This document shows positions 8,467 to 18,028 of a stretch of DNA of 64,000 nucleotides, one piece after another. Where the stretch lies: NCBI RefSeq assembly GCF_025144465.1, contig NZ_CP083553.1:3788001-3852000 (forward strand), in the 5' to 3' direction. The notes below the pieces were generated by a model, which was given only the letters and a program-made list of their open reading frames with translations, did no database searches and was not told where the DNA came from. Numbering within the stretch: position 1 is the first letter of the stretch; each line of letters starts with the position of its first letter. The position numbers were made by a program, and so were the translations under genes. Source of the DNA: Leisingera sp. S132. Its GTDB lineage: Bacteria > Pseudomonadota > Alphaproteobacteria > Rhodobacterales > Rhodobacteraceae.

Positions 8467-9322
8467 GAACTTCTTCCAAGGTTGGAATGACATCAGCCGT
8501 GCCCCGTCGCGTGACCATAAGCGCCCCTGCCCGGCTGGCCTGTGCCATTGCTTCGGCAACCGTAAGGCCGAGATCCAAGCCAGACAGGACGTAACCAGTG
8601 AAGGTATCGCCTGCACCAGTTGTATCGACCGGCGTGACCGGCAAGGCAGGCACATCACTGACCACCCCCGTTTCCCCGTCGATATGCCGCGCGCCCTTGG
8701 CACCCAGGGTGATGATCACATCCTTGACGCCCAACCCACCCGGCTCTTTTCCTGTGGCCTGCTGGAGCTGCTGGGCTTCGACCTCATTGAAGATCAGAAA
8801 ATCCAGGCACGGAAGAACCGCCTGCACCGCATCGGCATCAAACGGTGCGGCTGCGTAGCAGACGCGCAGCCCCATCTTCTTCCCCAGCTGCGCCGCCTCT
8901 GCCTGCATACTGGTTTCATTCTGCATGACCAGAATATCACCGGCGCCCGCCCGGGACAGAGCCTGTTCCACCTGTTCCCGGTTCAGTGTCCTGTTGGCCC
9001 CGGGAAACAGAATGATCTGGTTTTCTCCCTCAGGTTCCACCGCGATGATGGCATGCCCGGTTGGAGTGTCCGCCTGGACGATATGTCTGATGCCAACCCC
9101 ATAATCATCAAGTCGCTTCACCGCCCAATCGCCGTCAGGCCCCACAGAACCGATATGGTGAACGTCGCTGCCTGCGCGGGTGGCGGCGACGGACATGTTG
9201 GCGCCCTTGCCGCCAAGAAAGCGGTCAAGTCTTAGGGCGGCCAGGGTTTCCCCCGCCGCCGGCAGATGCGGCATGGCATAGACCATGTCCGCGTTGATTG
9301 AGCCTAGATTCCAGATCGCCAT
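8450..9322 (-). CDS. rbsK: PfkB-family sugar kinase, ribokinase-like
   Basis: The 290-residue protein belongs to the PfkB carbohydrate kinases. It has the N-terminal GGKGANMSVAATRAGSDV sugar-binding block and the C-terminal DTTGAGDTFTGYVLSG signature with the catalytic base Asp. This matches ribokinase (D-ribose to ribose-5-phosphate) best, but no rbs transport genes are nearby, so another sugar or nucleoside is possible. It starts 6 bases after the maeB stop on the same strand and is probably co-transcribed with maeB. The last codons sit in a terminator hairpin shared with msrA. Confidence 0.82.
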   Translation of the reverse strand: MAIWNLGSINADMVYAMPHLPAAGETLAALRLDRFLGGKGANMSVAATRAGSDVHHIGSVGPDGDWAVKRLDDYGVGIRHIVQADTPTGHAIIAVEPEGENQIILFPGANRTLNREQVEQALSRAGAGDILVMQNETSMQAEAAQLGKKMGLRVCYAAAPFDADAVQAVLPCLDFLIFNEVEAQQLQQATGKEPGGLGVKDVIITLGAKGARHIDGETGVVSDVPALPVTPVDTTGAGDTFTGYVLSGLDLGLTVAEAMAQASRAGALMVTRRGTADVIPTLEEVQAARF

Positions 9323-9328
9323 GACAGA

Positions 9329-11584
9329 TCACCCGATATTGCAGGCTGCCAGCACCGCCATGTTCAAAATGTCATTGGTCGTGGAGGTGGTCGAGCAGAT
9401 CTGGATTGGTTTGTCGATACCGGACAGGATCGGGCCAATCACGGTGGCTCCGCCCATCTCCTGCATCAGCTTGACCGAGATCGAAGCCGAATGGCGGGCC
9501 GGGACAATCAGGATATTGGCCGGGCCGGTCAGGCGCTGGAACGGATAATACCGCTGCGCACGCTCATTCAGAGCCACATCAACGGTCATCTCGCCTTCAT
9601 ACTCGAAATCCACCCCCCGCTGGTCCAACACAGTTGGCGCGACATGCATCTTTTCAGCACGCTCCGATACCGGATAGCCGAATGTGGAGAAGCTAACGAA
9701 GGCCACTCGCGGTTCAAGCCCCATGTGGCGGGCAACTACGGCAGCACGCTCGGCAATATTTGCCAGGTGGTTTTCATCCGGCCATTCGTGCACCAGCGTG
9801 TCACCAATCAGCACGATCCGGCCCTTGTGCAGAAGTGCAGTCACACCAGCCACACCGTGGTCTGCGTCGGCATCAAACACATGGTTGATCCGATCCAGCA
9901 CGTGCGCCGACTTCCGCGTTGCACCGGTGACCAGACCGTCACCATGCCCATGCGCCAGCATCAGGCTGGAGAACACATGCCGGTCGCGTCCAACAAGGCG
10001 GTGGATGTCCTTTCGGTCAAACCCTTTGCGCTGCAGCCGGTTGTACAGGAAATCTTTATACATTTCGAAATGCGGCGTGTTGGCCGCATTGACAATTTCC
10101 AGCTCGCGCACCGCATCGCCCAGACCGGCTTTTTCCAGCTTGACCCGCACGTCCTCCTGACGACCGACAACCAGCGACTTTCCAAAACCGGAGCGCTGGT
10201 ACATCACTGCAGCCCGCAGCGCACGGGGATCGTCGCCCTCGGCAAAGATCATCCGCGACTGGGCCGAGCGCGCACGGGCGTTCAGGCCGCGCAGGATAGA
10301 CGCTGTCGGATCCATCCGTGATTTCAGTCCGACCTCATAGGCATCCATGTCCACAATCGGGCGCCGCGCCGCGCCGGTATCCATACCCGCCTTAGCGACT
10401 GCCGACGGGATCCGGTGGATCAGGCGCGGATCAAACGGGGTCGGGATGATGTAATCACGGCCGAAGGTCAGCGACTTGCCATAAGCCAGCGCCACCTCAT
10501 CCGGCACATCCTCCCGCGCCAATGCCGCCAGTGCGTGGGCGCAGGCAATCTTCATTTCGTCGTTGATTGCACGGGCATGAATATCCAGCGCGCCGCGGAA
10601 CAGATACGGAAAGCCCAGAACGTTGTTGACCTGATTCGGGTAGTCCGACCGGCCAGTGGCAACAATGGCATCCACCCGCACTTCGTGCGCTTCTTCCGGA
10701 GTGATTTCCGGATCCGGGTTGGCCATGGCAAAGATCACCGGATTGTCTGCCATGGAGGCGACCATATCCTGGGTCACCGCTCCTTTGACAGAAACGCCAA
10801 GGAACACGTCGGCCCCGCGCATTGCTTCCTCAAGGGTGCGAAGATCAGTGCTGATCGCATGCGCCGATTTCCACTGGTTCATCCCCTCCGTGCGGCCCTG
10901 GTAAATGACACCCTTGGTATCACATACGATGCAGTTCTCATGCCGCGCGCCCATTGCCTTCAGAAGTTCGATGCAGGCGATACCCGCTGCGCCGGCACCA
11001 TTGAGAACGATCTTTACATCCTCGATCTTCTTTCCTGACAGATGCAGCGCGTTGATCAGACCCGCGGCACAGATCACCGCTGTGCCATGCTGGTCATCAT
11101 GGAACACGGGAATGTCCATCTCTTCCTTGAGCTTCTGCTCAATGATGAAACACTCAGGCGCCTTGATGTCTTCCAAGTTTATGCCGCCAAAGGTCGGCCC
11201 CATCAACTTGACAGCTTCGATAAATTTGTCCGGGTCCTCAGTATCCAACTCGATGTCGATCGAATTGACGTCAGCGAAGCGTTTGAACAGGACAGACTTG
11301 CCTTCCATCACCGGTTTGGAGCCGAGCGCCCCGAGATTGCCCAGTCCCAGCACGGCAGTACCGTTGGAGATCACCGCAACAAGGTTGCCCTTGTTGGTAT
11401 AGTCATAGGCGGTCTCAGGATTTTCCGCGATTGCCTCGCAGGGCACTGCAACACCCGGAGAGTACGCCAGCGAAAGATCCCGCTGCGTGGTCATCGGAAC
11501 GGTCGCATTGATCTCCCACTTGCCCGGAGACGGCTCCAAGTGAAACGCCAGAGCTTCTTCATCGGTGATCTTGTTCTTGGGCAT
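9329..11584 (-). CDS. maeB: NADP-dependent malic enzyme with phosphotransacetylase-like C-terminal domain
   Basis: The 751-residue protein oxidatively decarboxylates malate to pyruvate with NADP. Residues about 1-420 are the malic enzyme core, with YSPGVAVPCEAIAENP, the metal region FHDDQHGTAVI and the Rossmann loop GAGAAGIA. Residues about 425-750 form a phosphate acetyltransferase-like domain (for example VTGATRKSAHVLDRI). In MaeB-type enzymes this domain usually regulates by binding acetyl-CoA rather than catalysing. The start at 11584 gives MPKNKITDEEA; a 20-residue extension is open but unlike the family. It stands upstream of the PfkB kinase. Confidence 0.93.
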   Translation of the reverse strand: MPKNKITDEEALAFHLEPSPGKWEINATVPMTTQRDLSLAYSPGVAVPCEAIAENPETAYDYTNKGNLVAVISNGTAVLGLGNLGALGSKPVMEGKSVLFKRFADVNSIDIELDTEDPDKFIEAVKLMGPTFGGINLEDIKAPECFIIEQKLKEEMDIPVFHDDQHGTAVICAAGLINALHLSGKKIEDVKIVLNGAGAAGIACIELLKAMGARHENCIVCDTKGVIYQGRTEGMNQWKSAHAISTDLRTLEEAMRGADVFLGVSVKGAVTQDMVASMADNPVIFAMANPDPEITPEEAHEVRVDAIVATGRSDYPNQVNNVLGFPYLFRGALDIHARAINDEMKIACAHALAALAREDVPDEVALAYGKSLTFGRDYIIPTPFDPRLIHRIPSAVAKAGMDTGAARRPIVDMDAYEVGLKSRMDPTASILRGLNARARSAQSRMIFAEGDDPRALRAAVMYQRSGFGKSLVVGRQEDVRVKLEKAGLGDAVRELEIVNAANTPHFEMYKDFLYNRLQRKGFDRKDIHRLVGRDRHVFSSLMLAHGHGDGLVTGATRKSAHVLDRINHVFDADADHGVAGVTALLHKGRIVLIGDTLVHEWPDENHLANIAERAAVVARHMGLEPRVAFVSFSTFGYPVSERAEKMHVAPTVLDQRGVDFEYEGEMTVDVALNERAQRYYPFQRLTGPANILIVPARHSASISVKLMQEMGGATVIGPILSGIDKPIQICSTTSTTNDILNMAVLAACNIG

Positions 11585-11753
11585 GTAAGTTCGTGTCCTC
11601 TCCTCGTCGCGGACCGTCTTAGCCCAGCCCACGGCGCCCCTCAATCCGCGGTTTCAAGAATCTGTATCGCCAGATTTTAGAAAAAAGCGGCTAAAAGACG
11701 ATAGATTCCGTCAGGTTTTCGCCTCAAAGCAGACCGCGGAATGCTGTAATTTC

Positions 11754-11767
11754 TTAATAGGTATTAA
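11754..11767 (+). promoter_or_regulatory. CtrA-like box upstream of flagellin
   Basis: Two TTAA half-sites are separated by 6 bases, 115 bases before the flagellin start. The CtrA consensus is TTAA-N7-TTAA, so the spacer is one base short. CtrA controls motility genes in Rhodobacteraceae, which makes the site plausible but unproven. The rest of the 297-base gap between maeB and the flagellin shows no other clear signal. Confidence 0.35.
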
Positions 11768-11881
11768 CACGCACCTGTCTTCCAGGTGGCGCGAAGGTCC
11801 GGAAGCAATGGGCCTGCAAGCATCGGTCAGAATGACGATTGTCCGCCCGACAAGGGCATAGGATCAAAGGAAAAGTGAGGA

Positions 11882-12715
11882 ATGATAAGCTTCCATAACA
11901 ATTCCGGTGCGATGGTGGCCTTGCAGACATTGGGCGGAGTCAATTCTCAGCTCAATCAAACGCAAGACAGCATTTCTACCGGTCAGACTATCAATTCCGC
12001 TCCAGACAATGCGGCCCTTTGGGCCATCTCTGAACTAATGAACTCCGATATTTCCGGCTTGCGCTCGGTGTCGGACTCTTTGTCGCTGGGCGAAGCCACC
12101 GTGGCCGTTGCCTCGGCCGGTGCGGAGCAGATTACTGAAACACTGACTGAAATGAGGTCACTGGCCATCATGGCCAGTAGCGGCATGGGCGACTTCAGCA
12201 AGTATGAAGCGGCCATGGCAAAGAAGACCGAGCAAATCAATTCGATCATCTCGTCTTCCGGCTTTAACGGTGTGAATCTGCTGAAGACCGATGTCGATGG
12301 TGCCGGCGGAACTGGGCTGACAGTACCGTCAGCGATTTCCAGCGATGGCGGCCTGAGTACCCTCAGCGTTGACGGTGTGGACTTTGAAGGCAGCCCATTG
12401 TTCGACCTCGGCAGCAGGACTTCAATCACCGACGGGGCCAGCGCCCTGACCGCTTTGGGTGAAATCGAGGGCTTTCTTGCCTACGCAATCGAAGGTTCGG
12501 CAGCTTTTGGGTCGAGTGCCAATCAGCTGGCTGGCCAAGGTGATTATATCAGCAAACAGTCCGATGCGCTCACCCGGGGTGTCAGCTCCATGATCGACAC
12601 CAATATGGAAGAAGCCGCAACCAAGCTGCTTGCCCTTCAGGCACAGCAGCAGTTGAGCACACTGTCGCTCTCAATCGTCAACACGATGCCCGACACTCTG
12701 CGTAACCTCTACTGA
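11882..12715 (+). CDS. Flagellin
   Basis: The 277-residue protein has both conserved ends of flagellins: an N-terminal D0/D1 region with ALQTLGGVNSQLNQTQDSIS, TGQTINSAPDNAALWAISE and SDSLSLGEATVAVA, and a C-terminal helix ending LSTLSLSIVNTMPDTLRNLY. The central variable part is short and glycine/serine rich, in line with the compact flagellins of alphaproteobacteria. It forms the filament outside the cell and needs the flagellar type III exporter; no signal peptide is seen. No other flagellar gene is in the window. A GAGGA lies directly before the ATG and an AAGGA about 10 bases upstream. Confidence 0.88.
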   Translation: MISFHNNSGAMVALQTLGGVNSQLNQTQDSISTGQTINSAPDNAALWAISELMNSDISGLRSVSDSLSLGEATVAVASAGAEQITETLTEMRSLAIMASSGMGDFSKYEAAMAKKTEQINSIISSSGFNGVNLLKTDVDGAGGTGLTVPSAISSDGGLSTLSVDGVDFEGSPLFDLGSRTSITDGASALTALGEIEGFLAYAIEGSAAFGSSANQLAGQGDYISKQSDALTRGVSSMIDTNMEEAATKLLALQAQQQLSTLSLSIVNTMPDTLRNLY

Positions 12716-12720
12716 CAGCA

Positions 12721-12749
12721 GGCTGCCGCCGGGCGACCCGGCGGCAGCC
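12721..12749 (+). terminator. Strong GC hairpin after flagellin
   Basis: A perfect 13-base-pair stem (GGCTGCCGCCGGG with its complement) closes a 3-base loop 6 bases after the flagellin stop. The following sequence is only weakly T-rich, so it may act as a terminator or a 3'-end stabiliser of a highly expressed mRNA. Confidence 0.6.
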
Positions 12750-12817
12750 ATATCCGGGTTTTCCTCGTCCCGCCCCCATTGTAGATGTCTTGCAAAGACG
12801 ACCCCGGGGGACCTCCA

Positions 12818-15448
12818 ATGACCGTAACGCCCATGATGGCGCAGTATCTCGAGATCAAAGAAGCGCATGCGGATGCGCTGCTTTTCTACCGGATGGGCGA
12901 CTTCTACGAGATGTTCTTTGAGGACGCGGTCAACGCCGCCGAGGCGCTGGACATCGCACTGACAAAACGCGGCAAGCACAACGGCGAAGACATCCCGATG
13001 TGCGGCGTGCCGGTTCATGCTGCCGAGGGCTATCTTCTGACCCTGATCCGAAAGGGGTTTCGGGTGGCTGTTGGCGAGCAACTCGAAAGCCCCGCCGAAG
13101 CGAAGAAGCGCGGATCCAAATCGGTGGTAAAACGCGATGTGGTGCGTTTGGTGACCCCCGGCACCCTGACCGAAGACTCCCTGCTCGAGGCCCGCCGCCA
13201 CAATTTCCTGGTCTCATTCTCCGAACTGCGCGAAGAGGCTGCGCTGGCCTGGGCCGATATCTCCACCGGGGCGTTTCACGTTATGCCGGTTGCGCGGGTG
13301 CGCCTGTCTCCGGAACTGGCCCGCCTTGCACCTTCGGAACTGATTGTTACGGATGGTCCGGCCTATGATGCCGTTCGCCCGCTCGCAGATGAATACAAGA
13401 TCCCGCTGACCCCCTTGGGCAAAGCGAGCTTTGACAGCACTGCGGCTGAGAAACGTATTTGCTCCCTGTTTAATGTCAGCGCTCTGGATGGGTTTGGAAC
13501 ATTTACCCGAGCCGAAGTTTCGGCCATGGGTGCACTGATCGACTACTTGGAAATCACTCAGAAGGGCAAACTGCCTTTGCTGCAGCCGCCGCAGCAGGAA
13601 GCCCAGGACCGGGTGGTGCAGATCGACGCCGCAACCCGCCGCAATCTGGAACTGACGCGGTCCCTGTCCGGCGGCCGTGCTGGCTCTCTGCTGTCCGTCG
13701 TGGACCGGACCGTCACCCCAGGCGGCGCTCGTCTTCTGGAACAGAGGCTATCCAGCCCGTCGCGCAACTTGGACATTATCCACCAGCGGCTGGCCGCCGT
13801 CGACTTTTCCTTTGAGAATACGCGTACTGCCGAAGACCTACGCGCCGCGCTGCGCAAGACACCGGACCTCGACCGGGCTTTGTCACGCCTGGCCTTGGAG
13901 CGCGGCGGCCCCCGGGATCTAGCCGCTATCCGAAACGGTTTGTCGCAGGCAAAGGTGATCGCGGAACTCTGCACCGGTTTCGATCTGCCGGACCTGATCT
14001 CCGGCGCCATATCTGATCTGCAAGGATTCGATGATCTGTTATCGCTGCTTGACGCCGCCCTTGTAGCGGAACCGCCACTGCTGGCCCGCGATGGCGGCTT
14101 CATTGCTGCCGGCCATGACCATGATCTGGACGACGCCCGCACTCTGCGCGACGAGGGCCGCTCGGTCATCGCATCAATGCAAAAGAAATACGCAGAACAC
14201 ACAGGAGTCGCTTCGTTGAAGATCAAGCACAACAACGTGCTGGGCTATTTCATCGAAACCACTGCGACACACGCGGACAAGATGATGTCGCCGCCGCTGA
14301 ACGAGACCTATATCCACCGCCAAACCACAGCCAACCAGGTCCGGTTCACAACGGTGGAGTTGAGTGAGATCGAAACCCGCATTCTTAACGCGGGCAACCT
14401 GGCTTTGGAGATCGAAAAGCGGCTCTATGCAGGGCTTTCTGGTGCTATTCTCAACAACGCAGCGCGCCTCAACACTGCCGCACGGGGATTGGCGGAACTG
14501 GACCTTCTGACAGGCCTTGCTGATTTGGCCCGCGGCGAAAACTGGACCCGCCCCAAGGTCGACAACAGCCGTGCGTTTCACGTGGAAGGCGGCCGTCACC
14601 CGGTTGTGGAACAGGCCCTGCGCCAGCAAGGTGGAGAGACCTTTGTTGCAAACGACTGCGATCTGACTGCGCAGGACGGTGCTGCTGTCTGGCTGCTGAC
14701 CGGCCCCAACATGGCCGGTAAATCGACCTTCCTGCGTCAGAACGCCTTGATAGCCCTGCTCGCACAAATGGGCAGCTATGTCCCGGCTGAGGCGGCACAT
14801 ATCGGCCTTGTCAGCCAGCTGTTCAGCCGGGTCGGTGCCTCCGACGATCTGGCCCGCGGCCGCTCAACCTTCATGGTTGAAATGGTCGAAACCGCCGCGA
14901 TCCTGAACCAGGCAGACGACCGCGCGCTGGTGATCCTCGACGAAATTGGGCGTGGCACAGCCACCTACGACGGCCTGTCCATTGCCTGGGCGACGCTGGA
15001 GCACCTGCACGAGGTCAACCGCTCCCGCGCGCTGTTTGCCACCCACTATCACGAGCTGACACAGCTTGCTGCCAAGCTCGACGGCGTCGACAACGCCACC
15101 GTTGCGGTCAAGGAGTGGGAAGGCGAAGTCATCTTCCTGCATGAAGTACGCAAAGGCGCTGCCGACCGGTCTTACGGTGTCCAGGTGGCCCAGCTCGCCG
15201 GCCTGCCTGCTTCGGTTGTCGCTCGCGCCCGCGATGTGCTCGACATGCTGGAACAGGGCAGCCGCGAAGGCGGCTCCAAGATCCAGATTGACGACTTGCC
15301 CCTGTTCGCAGCCGCCCCGCCACCGCAACCCAAGGCGCCTTCGGGTCCCTCAGCTGCCGAGGAGCTTCTGGCCGGCATCCATCCGGACGACCTCTCCCCG
15401 CGGGAAGCGCTGGATATGCTCTACAAGCTCAAGGAAGCTGCGAATTAA
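12818..15448 (+). CDS. mutS: DNA mismatch repair protein MutS
   Basis: The 876-residue protein recognises base mismatches and starts repair with MutL. Domain I carries the mismatch-wedge motif in FYRMGDFYEMFFEDA (the Phe-x-Glu is F-Y-E). The ATPase region contains Walker A GPNMAGKST (about residue 632), Walker B VILDEIGRGTATYDG and the ATHYHELT switch. The C-terminal tail (about 800-876) is proline-rich with the usual oligomerisation end. The ATG at 12818 follows GGGGGA; a start 11 codons upstream lacks family support. It reads away from the flagellin and ends at its own terminator. Confidence 0.97.
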   Translation: MTVTPMMAQYLEIKEAHADALLFYRMGDFYEMFFEDAVNAAEALDIALTKRGKHNGEDIPMCGVPVHAAEGYLLTLIRKGFRVAVGEQLESPAEAKKRGSKSVVKRDVVRLVTPGTLTEDSLLEARRHNFLVSFSELREEAALAWADISTGAFHVMPVARVRLSPELARLAPSELIVTDGPAYDAVRPLADEYKIPLTPLGKASFDSTAAEKRICSLFNVSALDGFGTFTRAEVSAMGALIDYLEITQKGKLPLLQPPQQEAQDRVVQIDAATRRNLELTRSLSGGRAGSLLSVVDRTVTPGGARLLEQRLSSPSRNLDIIHQRLAAVDFSFENTRTAEDLRAALRKTPDLDRALSRLALERGGPRDLAAIRNGLSQAKVIAELCTGFDLPDLISGAISDLQGFDDLLSLLDAALVAEPPLLARDGGFIAAGHDHDLDDARTLRDEGRSVIASMQKKYAEHTGVASLKIKHNNVLGYFIETTATHADKMMSPPLNETYIHRQTTANQVRFTTVELSEIETRILNAGNLALEIEKRLYAGLSGAILNNAARLNTAARGLAELDLLTGLADLARGENWTRPKVDNSRAFHVEGGRHPVVEQALRQQGGETFVANDCDLTAQDGAAVWLLTGPNMAGKSTFLRQNALIALLAQMGSYVPAEAAHIGLVSQLFSRVGASDDLARGRSTFMVEMVETAAILNQADDRALVILDEIGRGTATYDGLSIAWATLEHLHEVNRSRALFATHYHELTQLAAKLDGVDNATVAVKEWEGEVIFLHEVRKGAADRSYGVQVAQLAGLPASVVARARDVLDMLEQGSREGGSKIQIDDLPLFAAAPPPQPKAPSGPSAAEELLAGIHPDDLSPREALDMLYKLKEAAN

Positions 15449-15451
15449 AGC

Positions 15452-15481
15452 AAAGGGCGGATCCAAACGGACCCGCCCTTT
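15452..15481 (+). terminator. Intrinsic terminator after mutS
   Basis: A stem of about 13 pairs with one mismatch (AAAGGGCGGATCC against GGACCCGCCCTTT) and a 4-base loop starts about 4 bases after the mutS stop. It is followed by a short T-rich run. Confidence 0.75.
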
Positions 15482-15533
15482 CATCTTTCAAAAATACTCC
15501 CGCCGGAGGCTCAGACCCGCCAGGGTCTGTTTA

Positions 15534-16097
15534 TCAGCTGGCCGGGGTCGAGGACACGCCCACCTGCGCCGCGCGCAGCAGACGGTCGTGCAGCATGAAT
15601 CCTTCCGCGGATACCTGAATGATGTCGCCCGCCTTGGTGCCCGGTACCGGCGCCTCGAACATCGCCTCATGCACCTTTGGGTCGAACTTGTCGCCAACCT
15701 CGGGCGACACAATCCGGATTCCGTGCTTCTCAAACACGCCAAGCAGCGAACGCATTGTCAGTTCCACGCCCTCGATCAATGCCGCTGACACCTCGCGCTG
15801 CTCTTCGGTAGCAGCTTCGATTGCACGTTTCATGTTATCGTAAACCGGCAGCATGTCGCGGGCCAGTTTCGAGCCGCCATAATTCTCTGCCTCGCGGCGT
15901 GCCTTGTCGCCGCGCTTGCGAGCGTTTTCCGCATCCGCCAGCGCCCGCATGAAGCGATCCTTCAGCTCATCCCGTTCCGCCCGGAGCGCATCGATTTCCA
16001 GCGAGGCATCATCATATTCCTCAGTCTGCGCTTCCAGCTCTTCAGCCTCAGCGGCGGCGATGTCATCCAGAAAGTCTTCGTCCTTGAGCTCTGCCAT
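15534..16097 (-). CDS. grpE: Nucleotide exchange factor GrpE
   Basis: The 187-residue co-chaperone releases ADP from DnaK. The N-terminal half (about 25-95) is a long charged coiled coil (heptad-rich, DALRAERDELKDRFMRALAD), followed by the C-terminal beta domain with FDPKVHEAMFE and the terminal RLLRAAQVGVS block. The acidic first 40 residues are typical. It follows hrcA by 9 bases on the same strand, so the two form a heat-shock operon driven from the hrcA promoter. dnaK and dnaJ are not in the window. Confidence 0.96.
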   Translation of the reverse strand: MAELKDEDFLDDIAAAEAEELEAQTEEYDDASLEIDALRAERDELKDRFMRALADAENARKRGDKARREAENYGGSKLARDMLPVYDNMKRAIEAATEEQREVSAALIEGVELTMRSLLGVFEKHGIRIVSPEVGDKFDPKVHEAMFEAPVPGTKAGDIIQVSAEGFMLHDRLLRAAQVGVSSTPAS

Positions 16098-16106
16098 ATT
16101 TCACCT

Positions 16107-17171
16107 CTAACTCCGGTCGGACAAAAGCTTGCCGACCAGCTGTGCCGTGTAGTCCACAATCGGCACAATCCGTCCGTAATTCAGGCGCGTCGGGCCAATC
16201 ACCCCGACCGCACCGATGATCTTTCGATCAGCGTTCATATAGGGAGACACCACCAAAGAGGAACCCGAAAGTGAGAAAAGTTTGTTCTCTGAACCGATAA
16301 AAATGCGAACTCCCTCGCCTTCTTCCGTCAGTTCCAGAAATTCAGCAATGTCCCGCTTTCGTTCCAGATCGTCGAACAGTGTGCGGATCCGCTCGAGTTC
16401 CTCCACCGCACCAGTCTCCGCCAGGAGATTCGCGCGTCCGCGCACAATCAGCCGGGCTTGTTCGCTGCCTTCGTCATCCCAGACGGCCAGCCCGCTTTCG
16501 ATCATTGCATGTGCAAGGCTGTCAATTTCCTGACGGCGGGCAGAGATCTCCTTCTGGATCTGCCGTTGAACCTCGCTCAGCGTCTTGCCTTCAATCAATG
16601 CGTTTAGGAAATTCGCAGCCTCCCTCATCGAACTGGGTGTTTGACCCGGTGGCGGAGTGAACAGCCGGTTTTCCACATGACCATCGGAGAAAACAAGAAC
16701 CACCAATGCCCGGTCATGCGCCAGGGAAACAAACTCGATATGCCTGATTTCCGCCTCATGTTTGGGAGTCAGTACCAAAGAGGCGCCTTGCGTCACCCCG
16801 GACAGTGCTGCACCAACACGGTCCAGCATCCCGCCGACGTCACCCGCATTCCGGCCCAAGGTCGCATCGATCTTTTGCCGGTCCTTTGCGTCGAGGTCGC
16901 CAACCTCCAAAAGACCGTCGACAAACATTCTCAGCCCCATCTGTGTAGGCACCCGCCCAGCGCTGATGTGCGGGCTGTCCAGCAGGCCAAGATATTCCAG
17001 ATCCTGCATAACATTGCGGACCGTTGCTGCACTGACTTTTTCACTTAACGAGCGGGTCAGCGTGCGGCTGCCAACCGGATCGCCGCTCTCCAGGTAGCTT
17101 TCTACGACCGCCCGGAACACGTCCCGTGAACGGTCATTCAGGTCTTTCAGAATGTTGTTCGGATCGCTCAT
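16107..17171 (-). CDS. hrcA: Heat-inducible transcription repressor HrcA
   Basis: The 354-residue repressor binds CIRCE operators and controls groESL in many alphaproteobacteria. It has the N-terminal winged helix (VSAATVRNVMQDLEYLGLL, about residues 45-65), the SPHISAGRVPT hinge, and the C-terminal MNADRKIIGAVGVIGPTRLNYG dimerisation block. No CIRCE inverted repeat is visible upstream of the gene itself. Grouping with grpE is the standard arrangement. It is divergent from rph. Confidence 0.96.
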   Translation of the reverse strand: MSDPNNILKDLNDRSRDVFRAVVESYLESGDPVGSRTLTRSLSEKVSAATVRNVMQDLEYLGLLDSPHISAGRVPTQMGLRMFVDGLLEVGDLDAKDRQKIDATLGRNAGDVGGMLDRVGAALSGVTQGASLVLTPKHEAEIRHIEFVSLAHDRALVVLVFSDGHVENRLFTPPPGQTPSSMREAANFLNALIEGKTLSEVQRQIQKEISARRQEIDSLAHAMIESGLAVWDDEGSEQARLIVRGRANLLAETGAVEELERIRTLFDDLERKRDIAEFLELTEEGEGVRIFIGSENKLFSLSGSSLVVSPYMNADRKIIGAVGVIGPTRLNYGRIVPIVDYTAQLVGKLLSDRS

Positions 17172-17225
17172 CAGCCTTCCAGCGCGTTGCCCGGGATAAA
17201 CATAAGAACCCCGGCCGGAGTTGTC

Positions 17226-17253
17226 ATTAAAGAGCAGCAGACCAAAAGGTCAA
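17226..17253 (-). promoter_or_regulatory. Sigma-70-type promoter for hrcA-grpE
   Basis: Read on the minus strand, TTGACC (5 of 6 to the -35 consensus) is separated by 16 bases from TTTAAT (5 of 6 to the -10 consensus), about 55 bases upstream of the hrcA start. Assignment is by pattern only. Confidence 0.5.
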
Positions 17254-17314
17254 TCGGGCTTGCATAGCCCTGCATCCGGGGGATATCCCCAAGCCAACAG
17301 CAAAAGGATGTGCC

Positions 17315-18028
17315 ATGCGACCCTCAGGACGAGAACTGAATGAAATGCGCCCTGTCTCGATCGAGACCGGCTTCACCAAACACGCCGAGGGCTCCTGCCT
17401 GATCAAGGCCGGCGATACTCACGTCCTGTGCACCGCAACTATTGAAGACCGTGTGCCGCCGTTCATCAAAGGCACCGGCCTGGGCTGGGTCACCGCTGAA
17501 TACGGAATGCTGCCCCGTGCCACCAATACCCGGATGCGCCGCGAGGCCGCTTCTGGAAAGCAGGGCGGCCGCACCGTGGAAATCCAGCGCCTGATCGGCC
17601 GTGCGCTTCGGGCCGGCGTCGACCGTGTTGCCCTGGGCGAACGACAGATCACCATAGATTGCGACGTGCTGCAGGCCGACGGCGGGACCCGCTGCGCCTC
17701 GATCACCGGCGGCTGGGTCGCCCTGCGTCTGGCCGTCAACAAGCTGATGAAAGCCGGCGACGTTCAGATCGATCCTCTGATCGACCCCGTTTCTGCGGTG
17801 TCCTGCGGCATCTATGCCGGCCAGCCGTTGCTGGACTTGGACTACCCCGAGGATTCCGAAGCCGGCGTCGACGGCAATTTCATCATGACCGGCTCCGGCA
17901 AGCTGATCGAAGTGCAGATGTCTGCAGAAGGTTCCATCTTCTCCCGTGATCAGATGAACCAGCTGATGGACCTGGCTGCCAAGGGCACGGCTGAGCTGGC
18001 AGAGATGCAAAAGGCCGCCTGCAAATGA
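17315..18028 (+). CDS. rph: Ribonuclease PH
   Basis: The 237-residue phosphorolytic exoribonuclease trims 3' ends of tRNA precursors. Family blocks visible are the N-terminal [14 protein letters not shown], the [20 protein letters not shown] strand region, [12 protein letters not shown], and [22 protein letters not shown] with the catalytic Asp. The length matches the family. The ATG follows AAAGGATGTGCC. It overlaps rdgB by four bases (ATGA), and rdgB overlaps hemW, giving a three-gene translationally coupled unit. Confidence 0.97.
   Translation: MRPSGRELNEMRPVSIETGFTKHAEGSCLIKAGDTHVLCTATIEDRVPPFIKGTGLGWVTAEYGMLPRATNTRMRREAASGKQGGRTVEIQRLIGRALRAGVDRVALGERQITIDCDVLQADGGTRCASITGGWVALRLAVNKLMKAGDVQIDPLIDPVSAVSCGIYAGQPLLDLDYPEDSEAGVDGNFIMTGSGKLIEVQMSAEGSIFSRDQMNQLMDLAAKGTAELAEMQKAACK

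Noticed and set aside
17172-17314. CIRCE operator (TTAGCACTC-N9-GAGTGCTAA) upstream of hrcA
   Set aside because: I looked for it because HrcA often controls its own operon, but no such inverted repeat is present in this gap.
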